Shown here in pieces: positions 58,401 through 64,000 of a stretch of 64,000 bases of DNA; positions within the stretch are counted from its first letter, which is position 1; each line of letters opens with the position of its first letter. The stretch is from Styela clava. Lineage: Eukaryota > Chordata > Ascidiacea > Stolidobranchia > Styelidae. The DNA lies in the NCBI RefSeq assembly GCF_964204865.1, contig NC_135262.1:8060001-8124000 (forward strand), in the 5' to 3' direction. The translations under genes were made by a program, and so were the position numbers. The notes under the pieces are model-generated. The model was not told the DNA's origin, made no database searches, and saw only the letters and a list, made by a program, of their open reading frames with translations.

Positions 58401-58587
58401 GATTTGTAAGTATTATAGTGAAGCCAATAACAGAAATCTCTTATTTAATTTATTTGTATAGTAATCATTGCTAGCTATAATTTATTTGTTAATCATCTTT
58501 CATTTTTTGTACAGGTTACTTTTTCAGCAATTGCGCAAGAAGAAAACAACTAGCTGTTTTTGTTTCACAAATTTAGAATATAAATAA
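55469..58587 (+). CDS. Ornithine-decarboxylase-like pseudoenzyme, copy 1 (5' exon missing)
   Basis: PLP-barrel protein of the ODC/antizyme-inhibitor family. Exons 55469-55642, 55995-56167, 56241-56375, 56687-56846, 57131-57269, 57470-57582, 57945-58068, 58318-58405 and 58515-58587 join in frame to a TAA. It keeps PFYAVK (the PLP lysine), GTGFDCAS, NPCKQ, a histidine in FHVG, GGGF, EPG and NMGAY. Lost relative to ODC are the arginine of EPGR (here EPGA), the tyrosine of VNDG-x-Y (F), the substrate aspartate of the YDH motif, and the catalytic cysteine-aspartate of the CDG motif (WGPVLTSHDEV here). It stops without the long degradation tail. Decarboxylation is therefore unlikely, and binding of antizyme like AZIN is a possible role. 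The N-terminal exon was not found. Confidence 0.85.
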
Positions 58588-60165
58588 TAAGAGTGACGAG
58601 GAACTCCATCGATTTATTGTTACAAATATATGATTCTCATAGATTTCGTGTGATATAAAAAAGCTATAACACGTCAACGCTCAGTTAGAACATTTTAATT
58701 ATCATTATTGACTGTAAAACAAAGCTTTAGTTGTAAATCTGGATCAACTCAGATTCTTCGAATTAGGACAAAACAAGTTGATCCTGACAATCCATTTTCT
58801 AGCAGTTAGTTGTTGCGCAGCATTCTCGTCGTTGGCCATAGCTCGGGGACAACACATATTGATTTGATCGGACAATCAAGATTAGATCTCCTACCGTGTT
58901 TGATAATATATTAACTTAAGGACTCAATCTATTATATATAAGCAAATCACGGTTCGTAATAAAAAGACGGGGGTGGAGACAGGACAGAAAGTAACAGTAT
59001 ATACGAGTATCCTAAAGATACTGAAGAATTATGTCGATCAAGTTGGCAATAATACATCAATTGTGTGCTGGTGAAGTCTTTGTATTTGTTGTTGGGAGTG
59101 AAGATCAGGTAATCTCAGAAAGTGGGTGCAATAAAGATTGAGTTAAAGACTGTACCGTTCCCATCTGCCTTCGTACAACAACGCCAAAACATATATACTA
59201 TTAAATTTGCTATATTGGTGCCCTGAACAAAAGATAGCAACCTTCTATTGGAGTCGGATAACAAGAGTATAAAGGGACAAATCAAGCATCGTTTTCCGAG
59301 CCAAAAAAACTTACCACAGCAGAAAAAACTATCTCACAAACGAAACCATGGGACGAAATTGACAAAGCAGAAAGAAAACGAACAATGAACTCGGATAAAG
59401 ACGCATAATATCGTAAAACCGTTATGGACATGGATTGCAATGAACTTTTAAAAACAAAAATATAAAACTGAGGATAAAAAGTCGACTCGAATTCTTGATT
59501 TTACAAAAGTTGTGTGTGTGAAGTACCTACTTGAAGCACTTCCACACAAGGACTGCTTATATATAAATAAATTGAATATAGTTTCAGGCATAAAATATCC
59601 TAGTTATATATTATTGTTTTATATGAAGTATTTTTACGGTGTTGAATTTTTTTCAGACTCTCCTACTGTGCTTCCGTTTCAAATCTTCTTTTCAGGTATA
59701 CTTTGCGGATACTTTTTTTTTATATAATGTGCTTATGCGACGGACACAAACATTCGTTTTAATTTGATAAATTTTGCGGTGCCATTGAATAAGGAATGAA
59801 CTTTTCAATGACACAACTTAACTTAACGAGCAAACATTTATTTTTCCTTTTGCCTGAATGAACAAAGTAAATGATGAGAATTTGCAGATGAAATCAAAAC
59901 AACTGTATTTCCGTATTTTTTCGAGAGCAGTCGAGGAAATGTGAAACGCACATATCTACATAATTACTATAGCCAATAAATCACTAAAGGTGTAATTTAT
60001 TATTTTTAAAACTTTTCTATAATAAAAAGCAGTTGCAAATAAAAAATGGTGCATTTATCAAAAGTTACTGCAACTTGTTTTAGCTTCCTTATATGTCACT
60101 TTAAATCTATGTGGATCATATATTTGTAACTATAAATCGAGCGAGTTCCTCGTTACTCTCCTTCT
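58588..60165. other. Tail-to-tail spacer between the ODC-like copies
   Basis: The first 70 bases and the last 80 are inverted copies (around GAGGAACT-C and TACAAATATATGAT), so the duplication includes the 3' UTRs. The middle is not recognised. Confidence 0.5.
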
Positions 60166-63100
60166 TCATTTATATTCCAAGTTTTTGAAACAAAAACGGG
60201 AAGACGTTTTCTTCTTGCGCAATTGCTGAAAAAGTAACCTGTCCAAAAAATCTAAAATGATTAGCAAATAAAATATTGCTAGAAATGATTACTAAACAGA
60301 TAAATTAAATGAAAGATTTATAAATAATTGTATTGGATTCACTATAATACTCACAAATCTTCTTTTGAAATGACATCATAAAATGTTTTTGTTCTATATC
60401 CATTGAAACTAGAATTGAATGCAAAAGAATATGCTCCCATATCTAAAAAATGAAAACGCAAATATAATCATTGGCAGATACACTATCCGATATTTTTGCA
60501 TAAAAAAGTGATCTAATAAACGACACGTTACAAAACTACAAACAAGAAACCATGGTTGTTGTTAGTTTTAATTATTTATTCTTGACCCGTTGCCTATATA
60601 CTTCAAAAAGTTCAATAAGGTTCAAAAATTGCCTCATACGGAGCTCCAAGGCTTCGTGAGTGAAACCTAGTAGCTGTGTGAGCTATTCGTTTAATCCTTA
60701 AAATACTGACTTGGCTAGTTTTGTAACTGTGCAAAGAAGCAATACCGGCATTAGTAAAATTCGACAACGGTGGCGTCGATAAGGCGATAATTCAAATATA
60801 GAAAATGCCATATTCAATCATAGTTGTACTGAATATTCAGTACAATTATAGTTTGATTCCCTTCTTGTTTTCGACACTACTTTATTAATACGTTTACCAA
60901 GTGTCAAATTTACATCGTTAATGTAACTTATCTGCAAAATTTAGATTTATTTCTACCTTGTATTAGCCCTATCAAGAAAGGTTTAGTATTTTAATTGTGT
61001 TGAACTTTTTTTCTTATACATACAATAAATTGAAAACCAGCAATAATGAATTTAAGTAAGGTTTGTGACTATTCTCGGTTGGAGGAATCTGGCAACTGAT
61101 CAATCCCCATTCACGCATGTTGTCAGTAAAGGTCTTAGATCTGTTGCATTTCCAGTAACAAGTTTAATTATGTTTAGTTAATTAACAGCGTAGGCATGAT
61201 TATTAGAAACGCGATTACTTGTATTTCCAGGATTGTAAAAACAATAATGGTTTAATCCCATACATCGTAAACATAAATGAAAGCAAGTCAACTGCAAATG
61301 ACATTCTCATTGAATGCAGAAACAAAAACTGAATATAAAAAACGGCTAAATGCGGAACTGATTTGCAGCAAATACATCCGAGTCATTGAATAAATCCCAT
61401 ACCCGACATGGATTAGTAAACCGGATGAGAAGCCGTAGTTCACTCCTGCTTTAAAGTATCAATTCTAAAAATGTCCCTTCAGAGTAAATACAACAAACTC
61501 ACTTCTCCAGAATATCCAATCTCCTATGTCAAGTTGGGGAAGAAAAACATTGTCTATCACTTCATCCAAGGATGTCAATACTGGACCCCAAACTTTGGAC
61601 TTGAATGTTGATTTTTGCTTCATTGACTGTACGACATATAATAAATTAATGATATATTCGACTATATCAGTACAGTACATCGTGAATATAGCAGTGTATA
61701 TATTACAGCTGTGTTGATTTATCCTATCAAAACTTGAAAATACATGGTGCCTACCTCAGATATGAAAAAATATCCCATGTCTCTATTCAACATGAACTGA
61801 ATGAAAAAAGATCCAAATTTTCCATCATTCACATAATAGTGGTAAGTACTTTCGAAATCTTCAATTTCTGGTTAAATAAAAAAAAAATTTTCTGTGTGCA
61901 ATAAATCAATACCAAGCATACATTTGAAATTATCAAAAAAATGATAAAAGTTTTACCAATAAATGACAAATATGTTGTTTCTAATACCAACGCACAATAC
62001 TCGTTTAAATTTTCATTAAACGAGTTTTCATTTTGGGCTATTTCAATTCTTTCACAGGATCTAAATTCCACAACGTAATACAAGTATTCATTTGTATCTT
62101 GATAAAAATTGAAGTTGAAAGTAAATTTGGCATCATATATTCAATATGTGTTCAGGCCCCAAAACTTAAATCAAAACTGTTAACTCCGTATTTAGTATAA
62201 ATAGATGTCTATATCCATATATGAGTAGATAAATTGTTACGTCTCGCGCAGTAGGTTTCACTTACGAACGCATAACCTAAATCAATTTTAGAAACGGCAT
62301 TCACCTCTTCTCCCTATTACATTCGTTGCCAGTGTGAAAGCAGTGTCAGTAAGAAAAGCTCCTGGTTCAGATATTATCTCCAAATCGGGATGTTTTAAAA
62401 CTGGAAACAGCTCTTCGAGAATAATGTTGATCGAAGACGTAGTCTTAACAAGAAAATATCTGTTTGGTCGCATAGATCAAATCGTATAGTTTGTTCCGAC
62501 AGTACGTCCGCGATAGATGCAATTCAGATCAACGTAGTCAGGGAACAGGGAAACAACTTATAAACGCATGCGAGTAAGAAAGTTAAACCAGAATATATAG
62601 AATAAACTAGACTTATCGATCGAAGGTTAGGGGATCCCCAAAACAGTGGTCTTACTCCATAGTGACACCGTGTGTCCCATCGCTAATTAATTAATAACTC
62701 GCTAATTATAAGACATAATCCATCCAAAATCAATAGGCTTCTGATCCGAGCTATGATGAATGCACATGCAAAATTTGGAGCAGATTCAACCTCGCTTTCG
62801 TGAGATATTGCGTGCATCTAACACACAGACATACAAATACCTATCAACATTCTCACCGATCTTAAGATCGATAAGTAATAAAGGCTTATCCATTCACGAA
62901 TGTCGAGGAAAACGGCCACATCAAAATGTCACAATTTGTTCTTTGAAATAGAAATGAATATACTGTAAACAGTGGACAAATTTTAAATAATGCTTTTCTA
63001 TCGTGAGTATACATTCCTACATAAATCGTGATTCGTACCTAACCATTACCATACCTGTTGTAAGAAAGGATCCGTCACTCTAAAACCCCCTCCGATATCA

Positions 63101-63928
63101 AGCAAACTGAACGATATATTATTCTTCTCAGCAAAATCGAATAACTCTTTTGCGTCTAACAACGCTCGTTTATACTGATCTGATTTATCTCCCAGTAATG
63201 CGCCGACATGGAAACTGTAAACAAGTAAAACACATAATTCTGTAAACGTTTATATTAGTTATCCAGATGAGATTCATCATTCGTATTTTATTTGTTTTCA
63301 TAAGGAATTGTGCATGGTATATATTCGAAACGTCGGCAGTATCACTCCGTTTCAAACCCGTGATTTTAATTAATATCAATGTGATGCCATTATCATAATC
63401 AATGATTAAACTGCTAAAATACTAACATTATTGTAACATAATCAACGAGGTAGTCATTGAATTATCACATATCTTATAAGTGCAATTTTTGCAAAACTAA
63501 CGACCATTCGGATTTAGAAATAATCTAATCTGAGTGAAAATACGAACCTGATGCCGACGACGTCCATGTGGAATTCTTTTGCCATTAGTATAAGATCCCT
63601 TGCTTTTTTGGTCGTAGCTCCATATTTTAAACTAAAATAATTTATCTTGCCATCCTCTTGAACGTGAATTCTGAGAACCAATCTAAAGAAAATCTCAGAC
63701 TTGTAATAGGTATACAATAACATATGCAGAAAACAAACACTAATGCTGTACATACCGTGATGTTGGATGATATTTTTTCAGTTTTTTCAATTCATCTTCG
63801 TTGTCGAAAACCATCATTTTTACTCCATGTTCCTTTGCTGTCTGCAAATGTGAAATTTGCTTACAAGGATTCGCCATGAATATTTCTTCCGAATCCACTC
63901 CAAGTTGTTTCGCTTGAAGAAGTTCAAC
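60166..63928 (-). CDS. Ornithine-decarboxylase-like pseudoenzyme, copy 2 (runs off the window)
   Basis: Inverted paralogue of copy 1. Minus-strand exons 63756-63928, 63548-63682, 63055-63214, 62305-62443, 61755-61867, 61503-61626, 60355-60442 and 60166-60238 have exactly the same lengths as their partners (173, 135, 160, 139, 113, 124, 88, 73) and stay open to a TGA. It has the same losses at the active site (EPGA, KFGSF, WGPVLTSLDEV) and the same kept residues (FHVGA, GGGF, NMGAY). Amino-acid differences are scattered and conservative. Unbroken frames in both copies argue for continued selection. The exon with the PLP lysine lies beyond the right edge of the window. Confidence 0.85.
60824..60845. 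repeat. Perfect 22-base palindrome in an intron
   Basis: TTGTACTGAATATTCAGTACAA in the intron between the last two large exons of copy 2. Its role is unknown. Confidence 0.6.
61390..61450 (+). mobile_element. SINE tail fragment in an intron of copy 2
   Basis: AATCCCATACCCGACATGG then GATGAGAAGCCGTAG matches the last third of the SINE at 53256-53555. Confidence 0.5.
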
Positions 63929-64000
63929 CTGTGAAAACAGAAGAGAGTGAAAAGACTAGTATTGCTTGATACGGACCCAATAATAAATACTATTGTGTCG

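Overview
This is AT-rich eukaryotic nuclear DNA from an animal, probably an invertebrate. All the protein genes are split by GT-AG introns (a few GC-AG), and the recognisable set (protein disulfide isomerase P4HB, CLPTM1L, an F-box/LRR protein, NUP54, ornithine-decarboxylase-like proteins) is animal-type. Moderately short introns and many short DNA-transposon relics and tRNA-derived SINEs would suit a tunicate or a similar small-genome invertebrate. That placement is a guess and cannot be settled from this sequence alone.

Layout. 1-12.0 kb: P4HB (+), 518 codons in the canonical splice form, ending in KDEL. 12-16 kb: repeat-rich spacer. 16.1-23.7 kb: CLPTM1L (+), 14 exons, 520 aa. 25.1-29.7 kb: an F-box/LRR gene (-), 7 exons, convergent with CLPTM1L. 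30.1-30.55 kb: a long-TIR MITE. 31.7-38.5 kb: NUP54 (+), 11 exons, 540 aa. 39-53.5 kb: a transposon-dense block holding LINE relics, a 280-bp tandem duplication, a 3.74-kb foldback element made of inverted ~347-bp tandem units, and two inverted copies of an older repeat. 55.5-64 kb: two tail-to-tail copies of an ornithine-decarboxylase-like pseudoenzyme gene whose shared exons match in length base for base. The first coding exon of the + copy was not found, and the - copy runs off the window.

The main discovery candidate is the P4HB gene. The catalytic exon of each thioredoxin domain has a second in-frame version in the neighbouring intron, with identical length and phase: a domain 198/198 nt (CGHC versus CVHC), a' domain 182/182 nt (CGHC versus CDHS). 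A b/b' junction exon also has a second version (114 versus 102 nt), and the gene offers two alternative 3' ends, one acidic and ending KDEL, the other a 209-residue tail with four N-glycosylation sequons ending KQEL. Weaker, broken look-alikes of exons 4, 6, 7 and 10 also lie in the adjoining introns. Read together, one locus seems to hold a standard PDI and a second PDI-like protein interdigitated exon by exon. The second protein, with an altered active site and a glycosylated tail, resembles in outline the vertebrate testis protein PDILT. Splicing itself cannot be seen here; RNA reads across the listed junctions would decide it.

The other genes look independent of one another: CLPTM1L is an ER membrane protein, NUP54 a nuclear pore FG protein, the F-box protein a presumed SCF substrate receptor, and the ODC-like pair possible antizyme-binding proteins.
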